The notes beneath the pieces are model-generated. The model was not told where the DNA came from. It saw only the letters and a list, made by a program, of their open reading frames with translations, and searched no databases. The translations under genes were made by a program, and so were the position numbers. From the NCBI GenBank assembly GCA_963720735.1, contig CAVRGL010000010.1, positions 186,001 through 250,000 of the forward strand: DNA of 64,000 nt, in the 5' to 3' direction. The stretch is from JBBRHQ01 sp963720735 (lineage in GTDB: Bacteria; Actinomycetota; Thermoleophilia; Solirubrobacterales; 70-9). Shown in pieces: positions 22,948 to 31,663 of this stretch. How positions within the stretch are numbered: position 1 is the stretch's first letter; the number at the start of each line of letters is the position of its first letter.

Positions 22948-23674
22948 TCAGCGGGAGATCGTGAACGGGACCCGGACCACCGGCCCGAAGTTGTTGCTGG
23001 TGTCGGTCGCGTTGAGCAGCGCGACATAGCGGCCCGGCTTGGCGGGGAAGTGCTTCCCGGCGCTGCCGAAGCGGATGTAGTTGTAGCCGACGTGACCGTG
23101 CCACAGGTCCGTAGCCGGCGAACCGCGATCGCTTCCCCGGACGCTGCCGCCAGTACTCGGCGTCCAGCAGGGCCTTCTCGTCCAGGGCCAGCCGCATCGT
23201 CGTCCCGAGCCGCGTGAACCTGCTCCTCGTCAGGGTCGGGTCCCCGACCCGCGGCGGCTCGGTGTCGAAGTTGATCTCCGGGACCGGGTCCGCCTCCGCG
23301 TTGGGGTCGCCGGGAGTGTTCGAGACGACGACCTCGCCGCGCACCGAGGGGTGCAGCTTGCACTGGAAGAGGTAGGTGCCGGGTGAGTTGAAGGTGAGCT
23401 GGAAGCTGTCACCCGGCTTGTGCTGGGGGAAGCTCGTCTGCGGATCGGAGTCCTCGCCCTTGTCGTTGGCGGAGATCCCGGTCACGGAATGGATCGTGTC
23501 CGGCCCGACCCAGTACCAGGTGACGTGCTGGCCCAGATCGACGTTGACCTCCGGCTGCGACCAGCGGTAGTCGCCGATCGCGACCCGGTGGCTGTCCGCG
23601 GCCGCGATCGAGGGCAGGAGCGCGAGCGCGACCAGCAGGCCGGCCAGCGCGGGCAGGCAACGAGCGGGCCTCAC
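22948..23674 (-). CDS. Exported plastocyanin-like cupredoxin C (frameshifted)
   Basis: GTG 23674 overlaps the multicopper oxidase stop (GTGA). A signal peptide (LPALAGLLVALALLPSIAAA) precedes a cupredoxin domain: VAIGDYRWSQPEVNVDLGQHVTWYW, the first ligand in DTIHSVTG, and C and second His in YLFQCKLHPSVRGEVVV. The usual axial Met after CxxHxxM is Val. A second region follows (LTRSRFTRLGTTMRLALDEKALLDAEYW). Near 23110 the frame breaks; the rest (DLWHGHVGYNYIRFGSAGKHF ... VVRVPFTISR) is in another frame and ends at 22948. It probably passes electrons to or from the neighbouring oxidase or holds copper; the partner is inferred. Confidence 0.72.
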
Positions 23675-24734
23675 GGGTCGACGATGTACCACCCGTTCAT
23701 CCCCATGTGCAGATGGGTGAAGACGTGGCAGTGGTAGAACCAGCGCCCGGGGTTGTCCTCGGTGAACCCGAGCGAGTAGGAGTCGCCGGGGCCGAGCGTC
23801 TGGTTGTCGATCACGCGGCCGTCGGCGTCCGTCCAGCGATGCCCGTGCAGGTGGAAGGTGTGGAAGAAGTCGTCGAGGGCGAAGACGTGGAAGACGACGT
23901 CGTCGCCGACCTTGGCGTGGCAGGTTGGGGGTGTTGCCGGCGTAGGAGCGCCCGTTGATGCAGGAGAACGCCTTGTCGATGTGGGTCGCGACCGGCTGGA
24001 AGGAGTGGAAGACGGTGACGAACTCCCGGTCGGGCACCGGGTCACCCGGCTTGCGGATGATCATCGTCCCGAACAGCCCCTTGAACACGGGCAGCGGGTC
24101 CATCGGGCCGTGGTCGTGGTAGAGCCAGGCGCCGGCGGTACCGGGGCGGGCCTCCCAGACGTAGCGGAAGGTCCGGTTCTGCTGCACGAATCCCCCCGGG
24201 TCGGTGAACTTGCCCTTGTAGGTGCCGTCCATGTCCTCCGAGTAGAAGACGCCGTGCGGGTGGACGGTGACCGGGGTCGAGAGCTTGTTCTGGAAGTGGA
24301 CGACGATCTGGTCGCCCTCCTCCGCCTCGATCAGCGGGCCGGGGATCGTCGCCGGCCCCATCGGGCTGGCGAAGTTCGGCGTGTACTGGCGGTAGGCGTA
24401 GGCCTTGAACCGGGTCTTGCCCCTGACCCGCTGGTCCATCATCGCGTCGCGCCCCGAGGGGACGATGTTCCAGTTGACCTGCTCGGCGCGAATCCAGTAC
24501 TCGCGGACGTTGGTGGCGCGTCGTCTCCGCGGCGAGCACCGTCCTGCCCTCCGCCCGGCCGCGCTGGGCCTCGGCGTCGGCCGCCGCTACCCGCGGCGGG
24601 ACCTTGAGGCCGGAGGCGAGCTTCTCGGTGTCCGCCCCCTTGTTGAGGAAGACCTTGTGCCCCGCCAGGGTGCAGAGGAAGAGCCCTCCCGTGCCGGCGA
24701 GGAACTCGCGACGATCAACCGGCCCGGGGCTCAT
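23671..24734 (-). CDS. Two-domain multicopper oxidase, small-laccase-like, Tat-exported (frameshifted)
   Basis: About 353 residues. A Tat signal (DRREFLAGTGGLFLCTLAG) starts at ATG 24734. Domain 1 has HPHG (VTVHPHGVFY) and HDHG (WLYHDHGPMD); domain 2 has HLHGH (HTFHLHGHRW) and HCHVFTHLHMGM, giving all eight trinuclear-site His plus the type-1 Cys, His and Met. There is no type-1 site in domain 1, so it is a type-B two-domain oxidase like Streptomyces SLAC, expected to act as a trimer reducing O2 to water. Frame breaks near 24510 and near 23930 (a G5 run) split it; all three parts are otherwise intact. The GTGA overlap with cupredoxin C and the 7-nt gap after cupredoxin B indicate an operon. 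Confidence 0.8.
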
Positions 24735-24741
24735 CTGAGGC

Positions 24742-25141
24742 TCAGCGCTTGACTGTGACCTGCATCCGCATCACGGTGGCGTGCAGGGAGCAGATGAACT
24801 TGTAGGTGCCCGGCGTGGTCAGCTTGCGCTGGAAATGGATCCCCACCGCCCCCGTCGGCGAGCGGAAGACGGACTTCTTCACTCCGCGCGGGCCCCTGCT
24901 TGAGGCGGACGTTGTGGGTGTCGTAGTTGGAGTAGCTCCAGGCCCAGCGGATCGAGGCGCCCTTGTGGACGGTCAGGGTCGTCGGCGAGTAGTAATCGTC
25001 GGCGACCTTGACGATCTTCGGCTTCGGGGGCTTGTGGTGGCGCGGCTTGGCCGACCCCGTGGCCGGGATGCCGACCGCCGCCACGGCCGCCATCACGGCG
25101 GCCGTGGCGATCGTCGCCCTGTTTCGACTGCGCCGGCTCAC
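24742..25141 (-). CDS. Exported cupredoxin B (frameshifted)
   Basis: About 133 residues from GTG 25141, which overlaps the beta-helix gene stop. Signal peptide: NRATIATAAVMAAVAAVGIPATGSA. Cupredoxin: VKVADDYYSPTTLTVHKGASIRWAW, first ligand in YDTHNVRL, and C-terminal ligands in YKFICSLHATVMRMQVTV (C, H and M all present). The frame breaks near 24895 just after LKQGP; the rest is in a second frame ending at 24742. This type-1 copper site is complete, so it is the most plausible electron carrier of the group. Confidence 0.75.
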
Positions 25142-26502
25142 GGGCAGTCGGGTCCGGGCGTGACGTTCAGCGGCTTCAGGCCCTTGAACGCCGGATGCGG
25201 ATGCGCGCTCCACTTGCACTCCATCTGCTCGGGGCCCGAGGTGGGGGTCGAGCCGACGTAGCCGATCAGCTCCCCGACCTGCTCGCCATCGCCGCTGCTC
25301 GTGCCCGAGCCGGAGGTCCCCGGTGCGGGACAGGTCGGATAGAGGTAGCGCGTCGGTGTGCGGTGGCCGAGTGGTCCACGGTCGCCGAGCCGTTGTTCTC
25401 GAAGCAGTTGCCGTGCCCCGAGCCGTCGACCCAGAAGTCGGTGCCGTTGACGTCGGTGCCGTTGCGACCGAGCTTGTTGTTGGTCACCTGGTTGTTCCGT
25501 GCTGATCGCGTCGTCGCCCTCGTTGAACGGGATCCGAGAAGGCGGCGACTCCGTACTTGAAGTTGCCGAAGATGTTGTTGTTCCTCACCTTCCAGCCGGT
25601 GGCGCCGAACAGGGTCACGCCGATACCGATCGGGTAGTTGAGGGTCAGTGGCGCCGACCTGGCCGAGGCCGTTGGAGACGGTCTTCACCTTCGATGCAGG
25701 CAGGTAGTAGTTGAAGTTGTTCCAGAAGATGTTGTTGTTCTGGATGATCCCGTGCTCGGTCGGCTCGTACTTCTCGGAGTCGAGCGTGTTCGGAACGATC
25801 CCGATCCCGTTGTTGTAGAAGTCGGAGTCGTGGATGTTGACGTACCTCGAGTTCGTGCCTGAGTAGCCGAGGACGTTCTCGTATCCCTTGAGATGGTCAA
25901 GCGAGGTCCACTTCGGCTTCGACTGCTTGCGGGGTCTCGCCGATGTAGTAGGCCGAGTCGCCCTGCCCGTAGCCGACGCTCTGCGTCATCCGGCCGCCGG
26001 TGCAGCTCTTCGCGAAGAGGCCGTAGGAGCGGTTGAACGCGGCCACCAGGTTCTTCATCAGGTAGCCGTGGCAGGCGTGCACGAACACACCGTTGCCGAG
26101 GAAGCGCTTCGCGGTCAGGTTCTTGATCACGAGGTTGTCGACGCCCTCGCCGTAGATCCCGTTCTGGGCCTTGGCGATCGGCGCGTTCTTGCCGTCGAGG
26201 ACCACTGCCGAGGGCTTGCGGCCGGTGCCGATGATCCGCAGGCCGTCGTGGCGCTTGCCGTCGATCTCGACCCCGCCGACGTAGTGGCCCGGCTTGACCT
26301 TGATCGTGTCCTTGCGGCCGGCCTTGTCGACCGCGGCCTGGATCGAGCGGTAGTGGCAGCCGTGCTTGCAGACGACGAAAGTCTTGTGCTTGGCCTTGTG
26401 CTTGGGCTTGGCCGAAGCGGTGCCCGATGCGAATGCCGGCACGAGCAGAGCCGCGCCGAGCGCAACGGCGACTAGGTACCGGGTCCGAAAGCTGGTTGCC
26501 AC
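25138..26502 (-). pseudogene. Exported right-handed parallel beta-helix protein (multiple frameshifts)
   Basis: A roughly 450-residue secreted protein if frames are joined. The signal peptide is in RTRYLVAVALGAALLVPAFASGTASA. CRYRSIQ-like start (CKHGCHYRSIQAAVDKAGRKD) and repeated Asn-rich coils follow (IIQNNNIFWNNFNYY, WKVRNNNIFGNFKYG, NNQVTNNKLGRNGTD), typical of pectate-lyase-like solenoids with an Asn ladder. The C-terminus (YLYPTCPAPGTSG ... VTPGPDCP) ends at 25138 and overlaps cupredoxin B. At least five frame changes occur (near 25910, 25660, 25535, 25510, 25375), yet each piece reads cleanly with no stop in its own frame. A carbohydrate- or surface-binding role is inferred. The 188 bp upstream of it hold no recognised element. 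Confidence 0.7.
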
Positions 26503-26690
26503 TGATCCTCCTCGGTTGACGCCACGGCGGTTCCGTGGCCGGGTTCTCGGTGAGAAACCCCGAAATCGGCAAAAGTTTCTCTGCCGCTGGAATGGGTCCC
26601 TGACCCTCGCGAGTCTAACCGAGCTGAGCCTCGGGGGCCTCTGGCTGGCCGGCCGTCTGCGGGGCTGAGGTCCGACGCCCCCGCCCGCGC

Positions 26691-27526
26691 TCAGGAGCAG
26701 TAGGCGATCGAGGTGATCTTGCCGGGTGTGTCCTGGTGGCGTTGACGCCGGTCACCGCCCAGCCGCCGCCGCCGCGGGCGATCCTCCCGGGCGCCACCAG
26801 CTTGCTGTGGGGCTCGGTGAGCTTGGCCGTGGCGACGAAGCCGCCGAAGACGAGGGAGGTGCGCCGCGGACAGCGGCGATTGCCTTGCCGGTTCCGTCGC
26901 CGGGGACCGCGGCGCGAGCGGTGTGGGCGGTCGGCCGGGGGCCGTCGCCGCAATAGGCGATCGCGGTGGCCGGGCCCCCGACCTTGATCGCCGCGGCGGT
27001 GATCGCCAGCGAGCGCCTTCCCGTCCGCTTCATCGCGGTGACGATCACCAGCGGCTCGCTGTCGGTGGGGTCGATCGTGGCCCCGGTAGCCGCCGGCGAG
27101 CAGCTGCGAGCCCCGCGGGCAGGTCGCCCTGATCGTCTTCACCGAGGAGGCGCTGAGCGTCTTCGTCACCGAGCGCACGGTGTAGGGCGGGTGCTTGCTG
27201 CAATAGGCGATCGAGCGGATCGCGTGCGGGTCAGCGCCCGAGTTGTTGGCGGCGCCGAAGCGCCAGGCGCGGCCGGAGACGGCCATCCCGACCGGCAGTG
27301 CTCCTCCGCTGCGGCTGAAGTCGGAGCGGAACCCGCCGAAGGCGGGGCGGGTCCCATGCGGGCACCTCGCATTTGCGGCCCCGAAGGTGTGGGGAGCAAG
27401 CGTCTTGGAGGCGGTGGCGCTCCCGCCCGGAGCGGCAAGCGCCGTGGCGGCGAGCACCAGGGCCGCGGTCGCGGCCAGGGCCGGAGCGTTCCGGCTCAGC
27501 CTGCCTCTGTTGGCGCGGCCCCGCAT
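26691..27526 (-). pseudogene. Exported three-repeat Cys-paired protein (multiple frameshifts)
   Basis: About 280 residues after joining frames. Signal peptide: RNAPALAATAALVLAATALAAPGGSA. Three copies of a unit of about 75 residues follow, each opening with a CP(H/R)G-like turn plus (F/A)GG(F/Y) (ARCPHGTRPAFGGF, ATCPRGSQLLAGGY, ARCPRRTSLVFGGF) and closing with an AIAYC-type strand (SIAYCS, AIAYCG, SIAYCS). One Cys at each end of the unit suggests one disulfide per repeat. Frame breaks lie near 27085, 26860 and 26735. I do not recognise the family. It ends 188 bp before the beta-helix gene and starts 13 nt after cupredoxin A. Confidence 0.6.
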
Positions 27527-27539
27527 TTCGATTCCGACC

Positions 27540-28254
27540 CTACCTCAGGGTGCGGCGGCCCGAGTCGGGCAGGCCGAAGGGGACCGAGCCGGTGGCCGAG
27601 ACGGCCGCCGAGCTGACGCCCCGCAGCGCCTTGCGGCCCCGGGCGCTGAGCGCCACCTTGACGGTGCGGGTGGCCCCGGCGGGGAGGCTCAGCCCGGACT
27701 TCTTGCCGATCAGCTTGGCGCCCTTGCGCGCCTCGATCGAGATCCCGGCGCTCTTCGTCACCGCCTTGACCTTGACCTTGAGCTTGCCCGAGCCGCGCAC
27801 CTTGTTGAGCGTCTGGGCCGGGATCGAGACGTCGATCTTCGGGCGGGCGACCGGGGTGCCCTTGTTGGAGATGACGAAGCTGCCCTTCATCGAGTCCGGG
27901 TGGATGCTGCAGACGAACTTGTAGGTGCCGGCCGGCAGGTACTGGAGCCCGTCGATCGGGGCGCTCTTGCCTATGCCGATCGTCTTCGAGCGGAACAGCG
28001 GCTTGCCGCCCGAGCTTGTCCTTGGCGGTGACGTTGTGGGAGCCCACCTCGGCATTCCCGGGGTTGACGTAGTTGGCGTATCTCACCCTGGTCGGAGTGG
28101 TAGGTCGATTTTGTCGAATGTGCAGCATGCAAGTCTTGGAGACGACGTCCTCCGTCGCGGCCATCGCGATCGTCGCCCAGGCGCCGGCGGCGACCAGCGC
28201 CGCGACTACCGCGGCCAGGAGAAGTGGCCTGCGCTTTGCTTGGTTCCCTGCCAT
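27540..28254 (-). CDS. Exported cupredoxin A with C-terminal Ig-like domain (frameshifted)
   Basis: About 238 residues from ATG 28254. The N-terminal anchor/signal is LLLAAVVAALVAAGAWATIAMAA. The cupredoxin part has VGSHNVTA (first His) and YKFVCSIHPDSMKGSFVI (C, H and M ligands). The C-terminal about 100 residues (VSIPAQTLNKVRGSGKLKVKVKAVTKSAG ... ATRTVKVALSARGRKALRG) form a beta-rich domain found at the end of many actinobacterial surface proteins. The frame breaks near 28015. It is first in the row of six exported-protein genes and may head the operon; a TTACAT box 8 nt before the ATG is a weak -10 candidate. Confidence 0.72.
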
Positions 28255-28303
28255 CTCGGTCGATGTAACTCGGACGCCACCGGTTTGTTGCGGCCCCCGC
28301 GAC

Positions 28304-28912
<609 letters not shown>

Positions 28913-29016
28913 CTTGGGTGTCTCCTCCGTTTCGAGATTCCGGTGCAGCCTAGATGATCGTCGCCATTACCCCGATCGGGCCAAACGCACACCACGGTGG
29001 GCGCCGGGCCGGGCGC

Positions 29017-29939
29017 TCAGGGAGTCTCGGGGGAGAAGGTGTCGCAGGCGCCCGGGTCGCCGCCGCGAAATCCCGTCAGGAACCAGCGCCGCCGCTGCTC
29101 GGAGGTGCCGTGGGTGAAGGAGTCGGGGTTGACCCCGCCGCCGGCCCGGCGCTGGAGCCGATCGTCGCCGACAGCGGCGGCGGCGTTCTGCGCCTCGGCC
29201 AGATCACCGTGCTCCAGCTCGCCCTGTTTGAACACGGTGCTTGCCCAGACTCCCGCGTAGCAGTCCGCCTGGAGCTCGAGCCGCACCGAGAGCTCGTTGG
29301 CCTCGCCAGGATGCGAGCGGCGCTGCGCATCGACCGCCCGGCTGGTGCCCAGCTCCTGCTGGACGTGGTGACCCATCTCGTGGGCGATCACGTAGGCCCA
29401 GGCGAAGTCCCCGGGGGCTCCGAGCTGTCGCCGCATGTCCTCGTAGAAGCTGAGGTCGAGGTAGACGCGGCCGTCGGCGGGGCAGTAGAAGGGCCCGACG
29501 GCGGAGGTCGCGCCGCCGCAGCCGCCGGTGCTGACGGCCCCCGAGTAGAGGACGAGCTTGGCGTTGTCGTAGGGCCTGCCCTGCCTGGCGAAGGTCCTGG
29601 CCCAGGTCCGCTGGGTGTTCTCGAAGACGTAGACCGAGAAGTCCTTGAGGTCGCGCTGAGGGTCCTCGGAGCGGGGAATCGGTTGCGGGCTCCCGGCGCC
29701 GGGGGCCTGCACCTGCGGGCCGAAGATCTGGCCGATGTCGAACCCCCCGCACCGCCGCCCCCGCCGAAGACCTGGATCGCGACGATCACCAGGACGACGA
29801 TCAGCCCGATCCCGCCACCGACCCTCGGCATCCCGCCGGGGATCCCGATCCGCCCGCCGCGCCCGCCGAAACCGCTCGAGCCGCCGCGGGCGCCGCGGAT
29901 GTCGATCACGTCGCGACTCCGGGTGCGCCGCCACCTCAT
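29017..29939 (-). CDS. Neutral zinc metallopeptidase, YpfJ-like (frameshifted)
   Basis: About 307 residues from ATG 29939. An N-terminal Gly/Arg-rich part and one TM (IGLIVVLVIVAIQVFG) are followed by an outer domain. Zinc motif: YVIAHEMGHHVQ (HExxH), third ligand region RLELQADCYAGVW. The N-terminal 62 codons and the rest are in different frames; the break is in a G/C run near 29750 (VFGGGGGAGG to FDIGQIFG). This is the PF04228-type family, found widely and of unknown substrate. A TAGCGT box ends 8 nt before the ATG. Confidence 0.85.
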
Positions 29940-29947
29940 GCCCGGGA

Positions 29948-29953
29948 ACGCTA
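29948..29953 (-). promoter_or_regulatory. -10 element of the metallopeptidase gene
   Basis: TAGCGT on the minus strand, 8 nt before ATG 29939. Confidence 0.4.
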
Positions 29954-29979
29954 TCCCCCGGGTGAAGCCGCGAGACGGG

Positions 29980-30267
29980 TCAGGCGGGGCTCGGCCGCCC
30001 GCTCTGCACGGTCGCGGACTTGCGGTGCTGATCGAGACCGCGTGCGGCCAAGGCGCCGACGACGATCATCGCCACCCCGATCGGGGTCGAGCAGGCATCG
30101 AGCACCAGGCCGAGGATCCCGATCGGGACCAGCAGGGCGGCGGAGGAGAGCAGCAGCTCGCTGAGCGGAGGGCCGGGCTCGGCGGCGTCCGGCGCCCTGC
30201 CCTTGACCACCCTCGGATACCACTCGGTGAACTGGATCGCGATCAGCAGGACGACCGTCTGGATCAC
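29980..30267 (-). CDS. Small membrane protein
   Basis: A 95-residue protein from GTG 30267 with TM segments VIQTVVLLIAIQF and LLLSSAALLVPIGILGLVL plus STPIGVAMIVVGALAA. No family is recognised. In the adjacent frame just upstream, SGRYSNSGEVDTARLW reads like more coding sequence, so another single-base frame break near 30280 and a longer N-terminus are possible. It lies 110 bp after fabI on the same strand; the gap has no clear signal. Confidence 0.5.
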   Translation of the reverse strand: MIQTVVLLIAIQFTEWYPRVVKGRAPDAAEPGPPLSELLLSSAALLVPIGILGLVLDACSTPIGVAMIVVGALAARGLDQHRKSATVQSGRPSPA

Positions 30268-30377
30268 CCAGCCGGTCCAGAGATTGTTGCCACAAGCGGG
30301 CGGTGTCCACTTCGCCGCTGTTCGAGTACCGGCCGGATTGGGGGCGGGCGCCGAAGCCTTGAGGCCGCAGCGGCTGC

Positions 30378-31169
30378 TCAGGGCGCCACGGCGCCGACCG
30401 CGTGGAAGCCGCCGTCGACGTGGACGATCTCGCCGCTGATCCCTCGCGCCAGGGGTGAGAGCAGGAAGATCGCCGCGTCGGCCACCGGCCCCGGATCCGC
30501 CGGGTCCCAGCCGAGCGGCGCCGCCTCGCCCCAGCCTCCGCTCAAATCGGAGAAGCCCTCGATGCCGCTCGCCGCGGCGGTCGCCAGGGGGCCGGCCGAG
30601 ATCAGGTTGACGCGAACGCCGCCTGGGCCGAGCTCGCGGGCCAGGTAGCGCGAGACCGACTCCAGCGCAGCCTTGGAGACTCCCATCCAGTCATAGGCCG
30701 GCCAGGCGACCGAGGCGTCGAAGTCGAGCCCGACGATGCTGCCGCCGGGATCGGCCCCGCCCGCCCGCTCCATCAACGGCCGGAGCGCGGCGCCCAGCGC
30801 CTTCAGCGAGTAGGCGCTGGTCTCGAAGGCCTGCTTGGCGCTCTCCCGCGGGGCGCTGAGGAAGTTGCCTCCGATCGCGTCGGGCGGGGCGTGCGCCACC
30901 GCGTGGACGGCGCCGTCGAGGCGGCCCCAGCGCTGCTCGAGCTCGGCCGCCAGCGCCTCGAGGTCCGGGTCGCTGTTGACGTCGAGCTCGAGCACCTCGG
31001 GCGGTCCCGGAAGACCCCTGGCGGCGCGCTCGGTGATCCGCCGCACCCTGCCGAAGCTGGTCAGGAGCACCTCGGCGCCTTCCTCGAGGGCACGCTCGGC
31101 GATCGAGTAGGCGATGCTGCGACGGTTGATCACCCCGGTGACGAGGATCCGCCGGTCCTCGAGGATCAG
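30378..31169 (-). CDS. fabI: Enoyl-ACP reductase (NADH)
   Basis: A 263-residue FabI-type SDR, the last step of each fatty-acid elongation cycle. The catalytic YxxxxxxK is AYDWMGVSKAALE near 160; the C-terminus is GISGEIVHVDGGFHAVG. The usual N-terminal nucleotide motif (ILVTGVINRRSIAYSIA) is only present if translation begins before the first GTG at 31133. The only reasonable site is CTG 31169, giving MILEDRRILVTGV, with GAGGAGG 7 nt upstream and a 4-nt overlap (CTGA) with the MaoC stop, the same layout as the other joints in this operon. The start codon is therefore likely CTG, unless a base is wrong. Confidence 0.9.
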   Translation of the reverse strand: MILEDRRILVTGVINRRSIAYSIAERALEEGAEVLLTSFGRVRRITERAARGLPGPPEVLELDVNSDPDLEALAAELEQRWGRLDGAVHAVAHAPPDAIGGNFLSAPRESAKQAFETSAYSLKALGAALRPLMERAGGADPGGSIVGLDFDASVAWPAYDWMGVSKAALESVSRYLARELGPGGVRVNLISAGPLATAAASGIEGFSDLSGGWGEAAPLGWDPADPGPVADAAIFLLSPLARGISGEIVHVDGGFHAVGAVAP

Positions 31170-31663
31170 AGGTAGACCTCCTCGGTCCTCCCGTTGGCGG
31201 TCTCCGGGGCGGGGGCCCCGCGCCTCCAGAGCACCGTCACCCTGGCGCGGACGGCGAGCTCGCCGGCCTGATTGACGATCCGCCAGGCGAAGGTGACGAG
31301 TCCGACTTGATCGGAGAGCGGCTTCGTCTCCTCGATGCGGCCCTCGACCCGGATCGTGTCCCCGATCTTCACCGGCCGCTTGAAGGCGACGTCATCCACC
31401 CCGCGCAGGGCGACGACCCGGTCCGGGTCGATCGGGACGAGGCCGATGGCGTAGGAGAGGAGAAGCATCCCGTGCGCGACCCTCTCGCCGAAGTCGCTGC
31501 GGGCTGCCCATTCCGCGTCGGCATGCTGAGGATGCCAGTCGCCGGTGAGTGCGGAGAAGGAGACCAGATCGGACTCGGTGATCGTCCGCGCGGAAGTGAT
31601 GAAGGATGCGCCGGGTGAAAGAGCGTCGAAGTCCTCGGAGAACGGCGACGACGCCACGCTCAT
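31166..31663 (-). CDS. MaoC-like hotdog dehydratase
   Basis: A 165-residue hot-dog fold protein. The catalytic region is ALTGDWHPQHADAEWA (Asp and His of the hydratase-2 motif) followed by VAHGMLLLSYAIGLV. Its place between a carboxyltransferase gene and fabI, with 4-nt overlaps on both sides, suggests it is the 3-hydroxyacyl-ACP dehydratase of this FAS-II operon, in the way HadAB serve mycobacterial FAS-II; no fabZ or fabA is in the operon. Alternatively it could be an R-specific enoyl-CoA hydratase. The function is inferred from context. Confidence 0.85.
   Translation of the reverse strand: MSVASSPFSEDFDALSPGASFITSARTITESDLVSFSALTGDWHPQHADAEWAARSDFGERVAHGMLLLSYAIGLVPIDPDRVVALRGVDDVAFKRPVKIGDTIRVEGRIEETKPLSDQVGLVTFAWRIVNQAGELAVRARVTVLWRRGAPAPETANGRTEEVYL

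Noticed and set aside
26503..26690. Possible small gene or riboswitch in the 188-bp gap before the beta-helix gene
   Set aside because: No start with a ribosome site, no conserved stem arrangement recognised; the open frame there continues only as shadow.
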